Assembly (NCBI GenBank): GCA_030446525.1
Contig: JAUJNC010000114.1
Span: forward strand, 1 to 16,922
Length of the DNA stretch: 16,922 nucleotides
Origin: Armatimonadaceae bacterium
GTDB lineage: Bacteria > Armatimonadota > Armatimonadia > Armatimonadales > Armatimonadaceae
Direction: 5' to 3'
Shown here piece by piece: positions 6,743 through 14,862 of this stretch. How positions within the stretch are numbered: the first letter of the stretch is position 1; each line of letters starts with the position of its first letter. A model generated the notes under the pieces. The model was given only the letters and a program-made list of their open reading frames with translations. It was not told the DNA's origin and searched no databases. Both the position numbers and the translations under genes were made by a program.

Positions 6743-8074
6743 CTATTCGGACTCCAGGTACAGGCGGCCGTCGCCGGTGCGGCGCACGGTTCCGGTGACG
6801 GTGACGGCGTCGCCGGGGCCGGCTTCGGGCATGGGGCCGCTAACGTAGATGGTGCGGCCGTCCCCTTCCAGTACCCAATCGGAGCGCTTGACGGGCGGCC
6901 CGCCCTGGCCGCCGCGCCAGCCGCGATACGCCCCGCGCAGCGTGATGCGCTTGCCCAGGTAGGAGCGGCCGTCGTCGAACAGGTCGCCCAGGCGGATCGA
7001 GGGGCTGTCGCCATCCCGGCCGGGGCGGTGGGGAAGCCCGGCGCGTCCGCCCAGGCCGCCGCCGGGGCGGGATTCGATGCGGACGGTGGCGCGCGCGCTT
7101 GCCGCACCGCCTTGCTCACCCATCGGCGTCAGGAAGGCTTCGACCTCGTACGCCCCTTCGGGCAGGCTGCGGTCCGGCTGCCACTGGGCGGTGAACGTCC
7201 TGCGCTCGCCCGGCTCGAGCGTCATCTGCGTCAGCGCCATCGTGTACATGCGGTCCTGCGAAAGGCGCCACACCGGCTGACCGGCCCGGCCGGAGCGGAC
7301 GACCACGTCGAACTGCTTGCCGGAGCTAAACCGGAGCACGCTCGGGCGGGATTGGCTGTTGGTGACGGCGTAGGTGACGGTGACCGGCTGGCCGGGGCGC
7401 ACGCTGGTCTGGTCCAGTCGCAGGTCGGCGCGGAGCGTCGCGCCGCCGTCACCCCGGCCGGGCGGCAGTCCCGGGCGCGGGAGCATTTCGGGGGGGCCGG
7501 GGCGCGGGCCGGGCTGCGGGCCGTCGTCGCCTTCCCTGCCGCTCAGGAACACCTCGGTCGTCACCGGATCCCGGGCGTACAGCGTCGCCTCGATCCGGTA
7601 GACGCCGGGCCGCACCCGGCGCCCGTCGTTGTCGGTCTGATCCCAGAGCGCGCGGTGGGTGCGGCTCTGCCGCGGCTCGATGCGGACGGTGCGCCTTTGC
7701 CGCGGGGGCGCGCTGGGCAGGCGCGACCACTGCCAGACGGCGCCGCCCGTGCGGGCGTCACGGACGATGACGTCGTACTCGTGGGCGTTCTCCAGCAGGA
7801 TCTCCTTCGGGCGGTCGGTGAGGTTGGTGAGCCGCATCGTGATCTCCACCGCGCGCCGCGGGGTGTACTGCGTCCGGTCGGTCTCCACGCTTGCGCGCAG
7901 GTCGCTCGCCGCGCCCCGCGAGGAGTCGGCGCCGCCGAACCGGGGCCGTTGCGCGCCCGCCGCGGTGATGGCGGCTAGCAGCAGCGCGCCCGCCATCAGG
8001 GGCGCTGCTCGCCGCGGCCCTGCCGTCCGGCGGCTGAGGCCGCCGGCGTCTGTGCCGGTTTTGTTCTCGTTCAT
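6743..8074 (-). CDS. Secreted protein with two BsuPI-type domains and a C-terminal OB-like domain
   Basis: A 443-residue protein starting at ATG 8074, which overlaps the mazG stop as ATGA, so translation is coupled. The frame extends upstream as a shadow of mazG. Residues about 22-42 form a signal peptide. Residues about 60-166 and 218-316 are two copies of an Ig-like fold resembling the BsuPI intracellular proteinase inhibitor family; both show the order: polar strand, VEITMRLTN or VTVTYAVTN, a buried D-V-V/I-V strand, VWQWS or VWRLS, then a late PGVYRIEA or EGAYEVEA strand. They are joined by a proline/glycine-rich linker (178-212). Residues about 358-443 resemble an OB fold (YLGKRITLRGAYRGW, VTVTGTVRRTGDGRLYLES). 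Export means the classic intracellular inhibitor role is unlikely; binding or inhibition of envelope proteins is inference. It is the last gene of the foldase-mazG operon. Confidence 0.72.
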   Translation of the reverse strand: MNENKTGTDAGGLSRRTAGPRRAAPLMAGALLLAAITAAGAQRPRFGGADSSRGAASDLRASVETDRTQYTPRRAVEITMRLTNLTDRPKEILLENAHEYDVIVRDARTGGAVWQWSRLPSAPPRQRRTVRIEPRQSRTHRALWDQTDNDGRRVRPGVYRIEATLYARDPVTTEVFLSGREGDDGPQPGPRPGPPEMLPRPGLPPGRGDGGATLRADLRLDQTSVRPGQPVTVTYAVTNSQSRPSVLRFSSGKQFDVVVRSGRAGQPVWRLSQDRMYTMALTQMTLEPGERRTFTAQWQPDRSLPEGAYEVEAFLTPMGEQGGAASARATVRIESRPGGGLGGRAGLPHRPGRDGDSPSIRLGDLFDDGRSYLGKRITLRGAYRGWRGGQGGPPVKRSDWVLEGDGRTIYVSGPMPEAGPGDAVTVTGTVRRTGDGRLYLESE

Positions 8075-9572
8075 GGGTTGTTTTCGCCTTCCCGCGCCTT
8101 GGCCTCCCGCCAGAACGTCTCCATCTGGTCCAGGGACAGGACGTCCACGCGCGTCCCCTGCGCCGCCGCCCGCGCCTCGATGTGCCGGAACCGGCGGCTG
8201 AACTTGTCGAGCTGGCGGCGCAGGGCGTCTTCCGGGTCCACGCCCACGCGCCGCGCCACGTTGACCACGGTGAACAGCAGGTCGCCGAGCTCGTCCGCGA
8301 GGCGCTCTTTGGGGGCGTCCGCCGCCACCTCGGCCCGCAGCTCGGCCAGCTCCTCGTCCACCTTGTCCAGCACGCCGGCGGTGTCGGGCCACTCGAAGCC
8401 GGCCTTAACCGCGCGCTTGCTCGTCTCCAGCGCCCGCATCAGGGCCGGGAGCCCTTTGGGGATGCCGTCCAGGATCGACGTGCGTTCGGCGTTCCCCTTC
8501 TCCCGCGCCTTGATCGCCTGCCAGTTCGTTAAGACCTCGTCGGCTCCCGCCACCTTCAGATCGCCGAACACGTGCGGATGTCGGCGGACGAGCTTTTCCA
8601 CGATCACCGCGCTGACGTCCTCGATGTCGAAGACGCCTTCCTCGGCCGCGAGCTGCGCGTGGAACACCACCTGGAGCAGCAGGTCGCCCAGCTCCTCGCA
8701 GAGCTTGTCGGGGTCGCCGCCGTCGACGGCCTCGACCACCTCGTACGCCTCTTCGATCACGTAGGGCCGGAGGGTTTCGTGGGTCTGCTCCCGGTCCCAC
8801 GGGCAGCCCTCGGGAGCGCGGAGCTTGGCCATCAGCGCGACCAGGTCGGGAAACGAAGGGCGGCGTTTCCTGGCGGGAAGCGGCGGTACCCAAACGGAGG
8901 TCAGGTGATCGTGCGCGTCCGTGCGGTCCAGGGCGTAAAGGGGGGTCGACGCGAGGGTCTGCTCACCGGGGATCCCGGCCGCCCGAAGCACGGTCACCGC
9001 CCAGTCGTCCGGGTAGCCCGCCCGCATCAGCGCGAGCTTCGCGTCGGAGGCGGCGGCGCGGTCGTGGACCTGGTACAGGAGCAGCGGGCCGCCCGCGCGC
9101 AGGGCGGGCGGAGCGGCGGGCGCGTCCGGGCGCAGCGAAAGGGCGTCGACCACGTGCAGATCGCCCGTGACTGCCTCGCCGAGCGCCTCCAGGCAGGCAT
9201 CCACGAACGACGGCGCGCCGACCACGGCGACGGGCACGCCCTGCCCCCGGGCGAGCGGGAGCAGCCGCGCGACGGTGCTTTCCCCCACCAGCGGGTGTCC
9301 CGGCACCGCGTAGGCGATCTCGCCGTGCTCCGCGTGCGCCGCGAGCACGCGGCCGGCGATGGCGTCATAGGTGGCCTCGAACGAGGCGTTCAACCTGCTC
9401 GTCGTCCAGGTGCTCGCGCGCGCCCGCGCAGCGCCGAGACCAGCAACTCCGCCATGACAGTCAGGTGGCGCGCCGTCCGCAGATACACGGGCATCCCCGA
9501 CGACAAAAGCGCAAGGCCCAGGCCGGGAAAGGACGCCGTCCCCGGCCCCGGGCCGGCGACATGGATCACCAC
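8071..9572 (-). CDS. mazG: MazG nucleoside triphosphate pyrophosphohydrolase fused to an N-terminal tetrapyrrole-methylase domain (YabN type; one frame break near the N-terminus)
   Basis: The N-terminal half is a SAM-binding tetrapyrrole-methylase-like domain (VIHVAGPGPG near the start; AYAVPGHPLVGE later). The C-terminal half holds two MazG repeats. Numbering from the open 9597 frame, repeat one (about 251-345) has LMAKLRAPEGCPWD, EEAYE (282-286) and EELGD (301-305); repeat two (about 385-475) has DEELAEL (414-420) and DELGD (435-439). These are the Mg-binding glutamates and aspartate of the family. MazG hydrolyses NTPs to NMPs and cleans or lowers nucleotide pools, including ppGpp in some species. 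The true start is GTG 9572; the reading frame changes between about 9385 and 9445, so the first about 50 residues lie in another frame from the rest. This break belongs to the error-rich zone. It overlaps the BsuPI gene by ATGA. Confidence 0.87.
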
Positions 9573-9582
9573 TAACCCCCGG

Positions 9583-9621
9583 CCCCCTTCTCTGCAAGGC
9601 CCTTCCTGCGAGAGGGGGGGG
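9583..9621 (-). other. Imperfect hairpin between foldase and mazG genes
   Basis: The arms cccccttctctgca and tgcgagaggggggg pair with one bulged base in the 58-bp gap between the foldase stop (9631) and mazG start (9572). It could be an mRNA-processing or attenuation element. The sequence here may contain indel errors, so the pairing is uncertain. Confidence 0.25.
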
Positions 9622-9630
9622 CAGCCTTAT

Positions 9631-10699
9631 CTACCTCCCGGCGCTGGCGGGCAGGGCGCTGACGAGGGTGGAGGCGCCCCCGCCGTCTGTCCGCCCCCGG
9701 CGGTCTCGGCGGCCTGCTTGACCCGCTTGCCATACGGTCTGGTACTTGGGATCGGTGGCCTTAAAGTCCGCCTTCCAGTTTGGACGCGAGGATGTCGTTG
9801 CGGATGGCGGCGTTCAGGGGTCCAGCCGCGCGTGCACCATTGCTGCTTGATCAGCGGCTTCGCCTCGCGACGGAGAGCGTGAACGGCGGCATCTTCTTAT
9901 CCACGTGGATCCACGCCTTTTGGCCAGTCCGCGAATTGGTCCACCAGGGCCGAAGTGGGCGCACTTCCGCGGTCTGCTTGTATCTCGCCTGCGCCGGCGG
10001 CATCTGCGCGATAAGGATCGGCTGGGCAGCAGCCCGCCGCAGTTGTAGCCTTCAGGGGGCGCGGGGTTCGTCTGGCGGACGACCTCCTGGAAGTCGGTGC
10101 TTGTCGGCCAGCATCTTCTGCGCCTGTTGAACTCTTTGCCGTCCGCGGGCGCCACGACCACCCGGAGAAGTACGCCCGTTCGGGAGACCCATCTGGCCTT
10201 TGGTGCTTGGCCTGCTCGTACGCCTTTTTTGATCTCGTCTTCCGTGATGTTCATCCTCTTGGCCAGCAGCAGGTTCGTCTCGGCAGTGGGCGCGCATCTC
10301 TTCCTTGATCTCTTCCGGCGTGGTGCCCTGCTCCTTCATGGCCGCCTCGAACGCCTTGCCCGGCATCTGCTGCTCGAGGATCTTTTCCGGACGTCGTAGC
10401 GCTGCTGCACATCGGCGTCGGTGGGGTTGACGTTCAGCTTGGAGGCCTCGGCCGTGACATCCTTCCTGCCGATCGGTGGTCAGCACGTACCGGCCCGCGT
10501 TGACGCGCGCCGCCGGGGGGGCGCCGGGGACACGTGCGGGAGGCGCGCTCCAGGGCCTGGATGTACTCCTCGGGTGATGGCCTGGCCGTTGGCCTTGGCG
10601 AAGTCGTCTTTTGCCGCAGCCCGCGGCGAGCAGCGCCGTGGCGGCGAGGGCGATGGTCCCCGCGCCGGGGCGCGTGACGCATTGAAGTGTACCGTTCAA
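9631..10699 (-). CDS. PrsA/SurA-like lipoprotein peptidyl-prolyl cis-trans isomerase (frame broken many times in this sequence)
   Basis: Start TTG 10699 sits 6 bp after aggaga (10711-10706). It opens a lipoprotein signal, TIALAATALLAAGCGK, with lipobox LAAGC. Pieces in all three frames then line up as one foldase: EEYIQALERAS, VPGAPPAARVNAGRYVLTT, LNVNPTDADVQQRYD, KILEQQMPGKAFEAAMKEQG then TTPEEIKEEMRA (SurA-N-like), MNITEDEIKK, LRVVVAPADGKEF, QKMLADKH, DFQEVVRQTNPAPPEGYNCG (rotamase domain), and a tail AGAPPPSSAPCPPAPGGR ending at TAG 9633-9631. At least ten one-base frame changes are needed in about 1.07 kb (about 355 residues if repaired). Both inserted and missing bases are implied. PrsA-type lipoproteins help fold exported proteins outside the membrane. 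It heads the minus-strand operon with mazG and the BsuPI gene. Confidence 0.75.
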
Positions 10700-10971
10700 A
10701 GGATGTCTCCTGCTAAAGAGCCGGGTTGATCACCGTTGGTGGTTCCGGTGGCCGCCATTGCCACCATAACTCCGTTGTTTGTACGGTGGGCGAGGCCGCC
10801 AAAAATTCCCGGCAGAGTGAAAATCCCCGGGAAGGGGCGGCAAAAACTCCCGTGGAGCCTGCGGGACGGGCTGCCCTGCCCGTCGCGGCCCCCGGCATCT
10901 ACGGGGGTGAAAATGTTGTCAACGGCACGGCGGCCCGGGAATCGGGCCGCGCGCCCGTGAAAACGGAGCGC
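10700..10971. promoter_or_regulatory. Divergent promoter region between foldase and ROK kinase, with inverted repeats
   Basis: This 272-bp gap separates two oppositely directed operons. It contains an interrupted inverted repeat: gccgcc (10795-10800) plus ttcccgg (10806-10812) facing ccgggaa (10827-10833) plus ggcggc (10836-10841). A smaller one, ggtggc (10747-10752) and gccacc (10760-10765), lies nearer the foldase. No clear -35/-10 boxes were found. It lies in the error-rich zone. Confidence 0.4.
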
Positions 10972-11910
10972 ATGAGGACAAAGCGCGAGCAGCCGCTGCT
11001 GCTCGGTATCGACCTGGGGGCACGGACTCCGCCGCGTGATCGGCACGCCGGAGCGACATCGCACCGCGTGTCGGCCCCACCCCGGCGGGCGGCGGTCGGA
11101 CGCCGTCATACCCTTCCTTCTGGACCTGGCGCGCGCGGCGTTGGGGCAGGCGCCCGGCCGCCCGGCCGGCGTCGGCGTGTCGGAGCGCGCCCGCCGACTG
11201 TACCGGGCGCGTGTGCGAGGCGCCGGGCCTGCCGGGCTGGGGCGAGCAAGGCGTCCCGCTGGGCAGATCCTGTCGGCCAGGCTGGGCGGCAGCCTCCCGG
11301 TGGCGGTGGGGAGAACGACGCCAACGACCGCGCTGGCGGAGCACCGCTCCGGGGGCAGGGCGCGGCGCCCGGAACATGGCCTTCCTCACCGTGGGCACGG
11401 GGATCGGCGCGGAGGGCTGATCCTGGGCGGGCGCCTGCACCGGGGTACGTCCGGGCGGGCGGCGAGATCGGGCATCGCCGTCGACCCGGCGGGCGGGCAG
11501 CCGTGCGCTGCGCATGCCTGCGCGGCTGTCTGAAGCCTACGCCTCGGGCCGTCGCTCGCCCGCGTGCGCCGCCGAGCGGGGTTTCGGAGGCGAGCCGACG
11601 GGGCGGGCCGTGGTCCGGAAGCCGCGCGCGCCGGCGATCCGGCGGCGGCGGCGGCGCTCGCGCGGGCGGCCGGGCTGGGGCGCGGCATCGCGGCGCTGTG
11701 CATGGTGACCAGCCCCGGAGCGGGTGGTGCTGGGCCACGCTGGCGGTCCACGCCGAGGACCTGCACTGCTGCCCCCGGTGCAGGAAGCCGATGCGCGCCG
11801 CCTGACCTGGCCCCGCATCACGGGCGCCTGTCTGTCGTCCCCGCCGCGCTGGGGACCGCGCGCAGGACCTGACCGCCCTGTGCGCCTGGCTGGCCCGCGC
11901 CCGAAATTGA
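10972..11910 (+). CDS. ROK-family sugar kinase (glucokinase-like; frame broken many times in this sequence)
   Basis: ATG 10972 opens MRTKREQPLLLGIDLG, the first phosphate-binding strand of the ROK/actin-like ATPase fold. In shifting frames there follow DAVIPFLLDLARAALGQAPG, RPAGVGVS, GQILSARLGGS, ENDAN (catalytic region), ALAEHR, NMAFLTVGTGIG, GGLILGGRLHRGTSG, GEIGH (zinc-binding histidine motif), a garbled CxCGxxGCxE cluster, AAAAALARAAGLGRGIAALC, and the end LTALCAWLARARN with TGA 11908-11910. This order is diagnostic for ROK kinases, usually about 310-320 residues; the span here is 313 codons. The reaction would be ATP-dependent phosphorylation of glucose or a related sugar in the cytoplasm; sugar specificity cannot be read. 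It is the first gene of the plus-strand run. Confidence 0.78.
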
Positions 11911-11989
11911 CACCGCCCGCCGCGCCTGTTACAATGACGAAGGGGCGCGGCGAGGTCACGCCCGCTCAAACCGGCAAGGGGTCAAGGAC

Positions 11990-12406
11990 GTGGAACGAAC
12001 GTATATCATGGTGAAACCCGACGGCGTGCAGCGCCGGCTGTCGGGCGAGATCATCGGCCGCTTCGAGAACCGCAGCCTGCAGCGGCTGGTCGGCCTCGGT
12101 CTGGTGCCGCCGCGGCTGGTCGCCGAGAGCACTACGCGGTGCCGGGAGAAACCCTTTTTACGGCGAGGCGGTGGAGTTCGTCGTGGGACCGTGGTCGCGA
12201 TGGTGTGGGAGGGTCCCGACGTGATCAAGATCGCCCGCCAGGTGATCGGCGCCGCAAGCCCCTGGAGGCGGCCCCCGGCACCATCCGCACGGCGACTTCA
12301 CCGCCGACATGCTCTCGAACCTGATCCACGGGTCGGACGCCAGGGAAACGGCGCAGGCCGAGATCGCCCCTCTGGTTCAAGCCCGAAGCCGCTGGCGCAG
12401 CCTTGA
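11990..12406 (+). CDS. ndk: Nucleoside diphosphate kinase (frame broken in this sequence)
   Basis: GTG 11990 opens MERTYIMVKPDGVQRRLSG, followed by EIIGRFE, the hallmark N-terminus of NDK. Further pieces lie in other frames: HYAV then EKPFYGEAVEF near 12130-12180, VVAMVWEGPDVIKIARQVIG, KPLEAAPGTIR, and DFTADMLSNLIHGSDARETA with the phosphorylated active-site histidine in the IHGSD motif, then LWFKPEA and the stop at 12404-12406. The span of 139 codons fits the normal NDK size (about 135-150). The enzyme moves the gamma phosphate from ATP to NDPs via phosphohistidine. At least four frame changes are needed, all inside the error-rich zone, so the gene is very probably intact in the organism. 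It lies 79 bp after the ROK gene. Confidence 0.88.
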   Translation: MERTYIMVKPDGVQRRLSGEIIGRFENRSLQRLVGLGLVPPRLVAESTTRCREKPFLRRGGGVRRGTVVAMVWEGPDVIKIARQVIGAASPWRRPPAPSARRLHRRHALEPDPRVGRQGNGAGRDRPSGSSPKPLAQP

Positions 12407-12463
12407 CGCCGGGTGCGGCTGGATACAATGGCCCGCGTGAGGTGCGGCCTGGACGGTGGCGGG

Positions 12464-12685
12464 ATGGGCAGCATGGGGCGGGTGCTGATCGTCATCGGCC
12501 TGGGCATAGCGGCTCTGGGGCTGGCCCTGCTGCTCTGGGCACTTTCACCGGGAGCAAAGGCTCCCGGCGACTTCGTCTGGGGGGCGGCAACGTGCGCGTC
12601 TACTTCCCCCCCTGACTGCGATGCTGGTCGTATCCCTCGTGCTGACCGTCGTTTTAAACCTGCTGGCCCGATGGCGGCGGTGGGG
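12464..12685 (+). CDS. DUF2905 small membrane protein (frame broken; end approximate)
   Basis: Three frame pieces together give a full DUF2905 protein of about 70 residues: MGRVLIVIGLGIAALGLALL followed by LWALSPGAKAPGDFVW (12473 onward), GGGNVRVYFPP (about 12580-12612), and TAMLVVSLVLTVVLNLLARW (about 12618-12677). The family pattern is an N-terminal membrane helix, a short PGD-hydrophobic then GN-x-R/Y-FP loop, and a second membrane helix, which is what is seen. Function is unknown. The start may be ATG 12464 or 12473. No stop is found in the last frame before queA begins, so the end is a guess, again owing to indels. DUF2905 genes commonly sit beside queA or ruvB, which supports the call. 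Confidence 0.68.
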
Positions 12686-12704
12686 CGGGGCGCGGGCGAC
12701 CCCC

Positions 12705-13737
12705 CTGCGCCTGTCGGACTATGACTGGCTGCCCCCGGAGCGTATACTTTGGGAGCCACGACGCCGCGCGACGCCGCGCGCCTGTTGGCCCTGCGCCGCG
12801 CGGACGGGCCGCCAACGCACCGGGCGTTCCGCGACCTGCCGGAGTATCACAGCGCCCGGGGACCTGCTCGTGGTCAACGAGACGCGCGTCAGCGCGGTGC
12901 GTCTGCGGGGCGCCCGAGCGGCGGGGGCCGTGGAGCGCTCCCTGCTGCGGCCCGCCGCGCCGGAATGGGGGGAGGACGCCTGGGAGGCGCTGGTACGCCC
13001 GGGCCGCAAGGTGCGCGAGGGGAGCGGCTGCCCGCCGGCGAGCCGGGTCTGGCCGCCGGGTCTGGCGCGCACCCCGCCCGGCGGGCGGGTCCCTGCGCTT
13101 TCATGCCGACAGCGGCCGGGTCGCGGACGCGCTCTCGGCGCGCGGGCAGGTTCGCGCTGCCGCCGTACATCACCGGCCCGCTCGCCGACAAGGGCGGTAC
13201 CAGACTGGTGCACGCCCGGGCCGCCCGGCTCGGCCGCCGCGCCCACGGCGGGGCTGCATTTCACGCCCGACCTGCTCGGCCGGATACGGGACATGGGGGT
13301 CGGGATCGCGTGCGTGCGGCGGCTCGACGTCGGGCTGGGCGTTCCGGCCCATCCGCACGGAGGATGTCGGAGCGCACGAGATGCACGCCGAAACGTTCCA
13401 CGTGTCCGAAGCGTCGGCCCTGGCCGTGAACGCCTGCCGGGGCCGGGTCGTCGCCGTGGGGACGACCACGCTGCGCGCCCTGGAGACCGCGGCCCTCGGG
13501 GCAGGTGACGGGGCCCGGGTGCGCGCGGCGAGCGGCGAGACGCGGCTTTTCGTGCGGCCCGGGCACGCCTTTCGCGCCGTGGACGCGCTTGTCACCAATT
13601 TTCACCAGCCTCGCTCGACGCTGCTTCTGCTGGTGGCCGCCTTCGCCGGGCGCGAAAATCTGCGCCGCGCTTACGCCGCGGCTCTGGCAGGGGGCTACCG
13701 CTTCCTGAGCTTCGGTGATGCCATGCTCGTGTACTGA
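12705..13737 (+). CDS. queA: S-adenosylmethionine:tRNA ribosyltransferase-isomerase QueA (5' two thirds frame broken)
   Basis: QueA adds the epoxycyclopentanediol part of queuosine to 7-aminomethyl-7-deazaguanine in tRNA, using SAM as ribosyl donor. Pieces in order: LRLSDYDWLPPERI, ARLLALRRADG, HRAFRDLPEY, PGDLLVVNETRVSAVRLRGA, WEALVRPGRKVREG, LRFHADSGR, LPPYITGPLADK, PTAGLHFTPDLL, VRRLDVGLG, FRPIRTEDVGAHEMHAETFH, then an unbroken C-terminus with TTTLRALETA, LFVRPGHAFRAVDALVTNFH, SFGDAMLVY. Length over the span (about 343 codons) equals the usual QueA length. At least seven frame changes occur before about 13350 and none after. The start is unclear; the codon before the LSDYD motif reads CTG at 12705 and may be damaged. 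Confidence 0.88.
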
Positions 13738-13769
13738 CGCCGGCGACGGGTGGATAGGAAGGAGATACT

Positions 13770-14837
13770 GTGCGAAGCCTGGATGACTTTTACAAATACG
13801 TTGAGGAACAGGAGCAGACGCTCCGGGAGAAGAACGAGGCGACGCCCTCGGCCGGGTCCCCGCCGGACGTAACGGCCCCTCCCGCGCCGGGCACGCCGCC
13901 GCCCGCGCCGTCTGCGGCGGCGCAGGATGCGCCGGAGCCGCGGGAACGCCGCGACAGCGCCGCGCCGGAGGCGCCGGCGGAAGCCAGACCGTCCGCGGAA
14001 GGGTTCGTCCCGCCGCCGCTGCCGCCCCGATCCGCGCTGCCCAGCCGTTATGAGCGCATCGTCCCCGCGGAGGTGCTGCGCGCGAAAGGCACGGGTGAGA
14101 ACGCGTCGCTCGAGGCAGGCGCTTCCCCTGGCAGCAACGGCCACGCCCCCGCCCCCTCCCCGGCCAACATCCGTTACATGATGCGCGGCGGGGTCACCAT
14201 CCCCGTTCCCCTGGAAGAGGATCGGGCGATGCCGGATATCGAGGCCTATATCCCGAGCTTGCGTGGCCCGGCCCCCAAGGAGCCCTCACCCGCCACTCCG
14301 CAGAAACCCCGGGACAACGACGGCGGCCGGGCGAACGGCGCCCCGGCCGCGGAGGCGCCGGAGTACCTGCCGCCCATCGTGGGCGAGAAGGAGCCGCCCC
14401 TGGTGGCCGATGCGCCGTCACGGCCGCGGCGCATCCGGCGCACCGCTCCCGCGTCCGATCTCTCCGACGGGGAGGCCGCCGCGCTCTGGGGCCGTCTGCC
14501 GCGACACATCCAGCTGCTGGTCGGCATGGCCGAGCCGCAGGAGGAGGTGGCTCAGAAGTACTATGCGCGCGGCTTCAAAGAGTCACGGCGCCAGCTCATC
14601 GAACGTCTCCTGGACCCCACACTGACGCTGGAAGACACCGCGCGCGTTCTGGGCGTGTGCCCCACCACGGTGCGCCGCTACACGAACCGCGGCCTGCTGC
14701 CGCACCATCGCACCGTGGGCCAGCAGCGCCGTTTTCGGCTGTCCGATGTCCTGGGCTTCTTGGAGCAGCCGACCGCCCGCGGCCCGGCGCCCGGGCGGGG
14801 CGGCGCCGAGGCCGCCGAAAGGGACGCGGACGCCTAG
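13770..14837 (+). CDS. Proline-rich protein with C-terminal MerR/excisionase-like HTH domain
   Basis: The start is GTG 13770, set by a strong aggaaggag ribosome-binding site 5 bp upstream; the product is 355 residues. Residues 1-20 form a charged helix (LDDFYKYVEEQEQ). Residues about 21-230 are low-complexity, rich in Pro, Ala and Glu and probably disordered, but carry short ordered-looking islands: RYERIVPAEVLRA (93-105), NIRYMMRGGVTIPVPLEEDR (133-152), EYLPPIVGEKEPPLV (198-212). Residues about 236-282 are helical, and 285-333 form a winged helix-turn-helix of the MerR/HTH_17 type (LTLEDTARVLGVCPTTVRRY, then GLLPHHRTVGQQRRFR, then DVLGFLE). A cytoplasmic DNA-binding role is likely; the target is unknown. 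It lies 32 bp after queA and 25 bp before the DUF192 gene, within one apparent operon. Confidence 0.75.
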   Translation: MRSLDDFYKYVEEQEQTLREKNEATPSAGSPPDVTAPPAPGTPPPAPSAAAQDAPEPRERRDSAAPEAPAEARPSAEGFVPPPLPPRSALPSRYERIVPAEVLRAKGTGENASLEAGASPGSNGHAPAPSPANIRYMMRGGVTIPVPLEEDRAMPDIEAYIPSLRGPAPKEPSPATPQKPRDNDGGRANGAPAAEAPEYLPPIVGEKEPPLVADAPSRPRRIRRTAPASDLSDGEAAALWGRLPRHIQLLVGMAEPQEEVAQKYYARGFKESRRQLIERLLDPTLTLEDTARVLGVCPTTVRRYTNRGLLPHHRTVGQQRRFRLSDVLGFLEQPTARGPAPGRGGAEAAERDADA

Positions 14838-14862
14838 CCGCCCGCGGCCCGCGCCCGCCCTC

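Larger units (their letters stand above)
9390..13350. other. About 4-kb zone of dense single-base frame breaks
   Basis: From the mazG N-terminus to the middle of queA, six unrelated genes on both strands are each broken by several +1/-1 shifts, yet conserved motifs persist in whichever frame is local. Genes on both sides (6743-9380 and 13350-16400) are unbroken. Loss of ndk and queA together with two other intact-looking families in one stretch is not credible biology. Low-coverage or low-quality assembly is the likely cause. Confidence 0.85.

Noticed and set aside
6671..7978. Plus-strand 435-residue open frame
   Set aside because: Shadow of the BsuPI gene; composition is typical of high-GC antisense frames.
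8572..9882. Plus-strand 436-residue open frame
   Set aside because: Shadow of mazG; the minus strand carries the MazG catalytic motifs.
10726..10971. N-terminal extension of the ROK kinase frame
   Set aside because: The ROK fold begins within a few residues of ATG 10972, and upstream sequence is promoter-like with inverted repeats.
11106..11969. Minus-strand 287-residue open frame opposite the ROK gene
   Set aside because: Arg/Pro-rich shadow; ROK motifs are on the plus strand.
9390..13350. Programmed frameshifting or a pseudogene island
   Set aside because: Too many shifts in both directions, no shared slippery site, and several unrelated core genes are affected at once.
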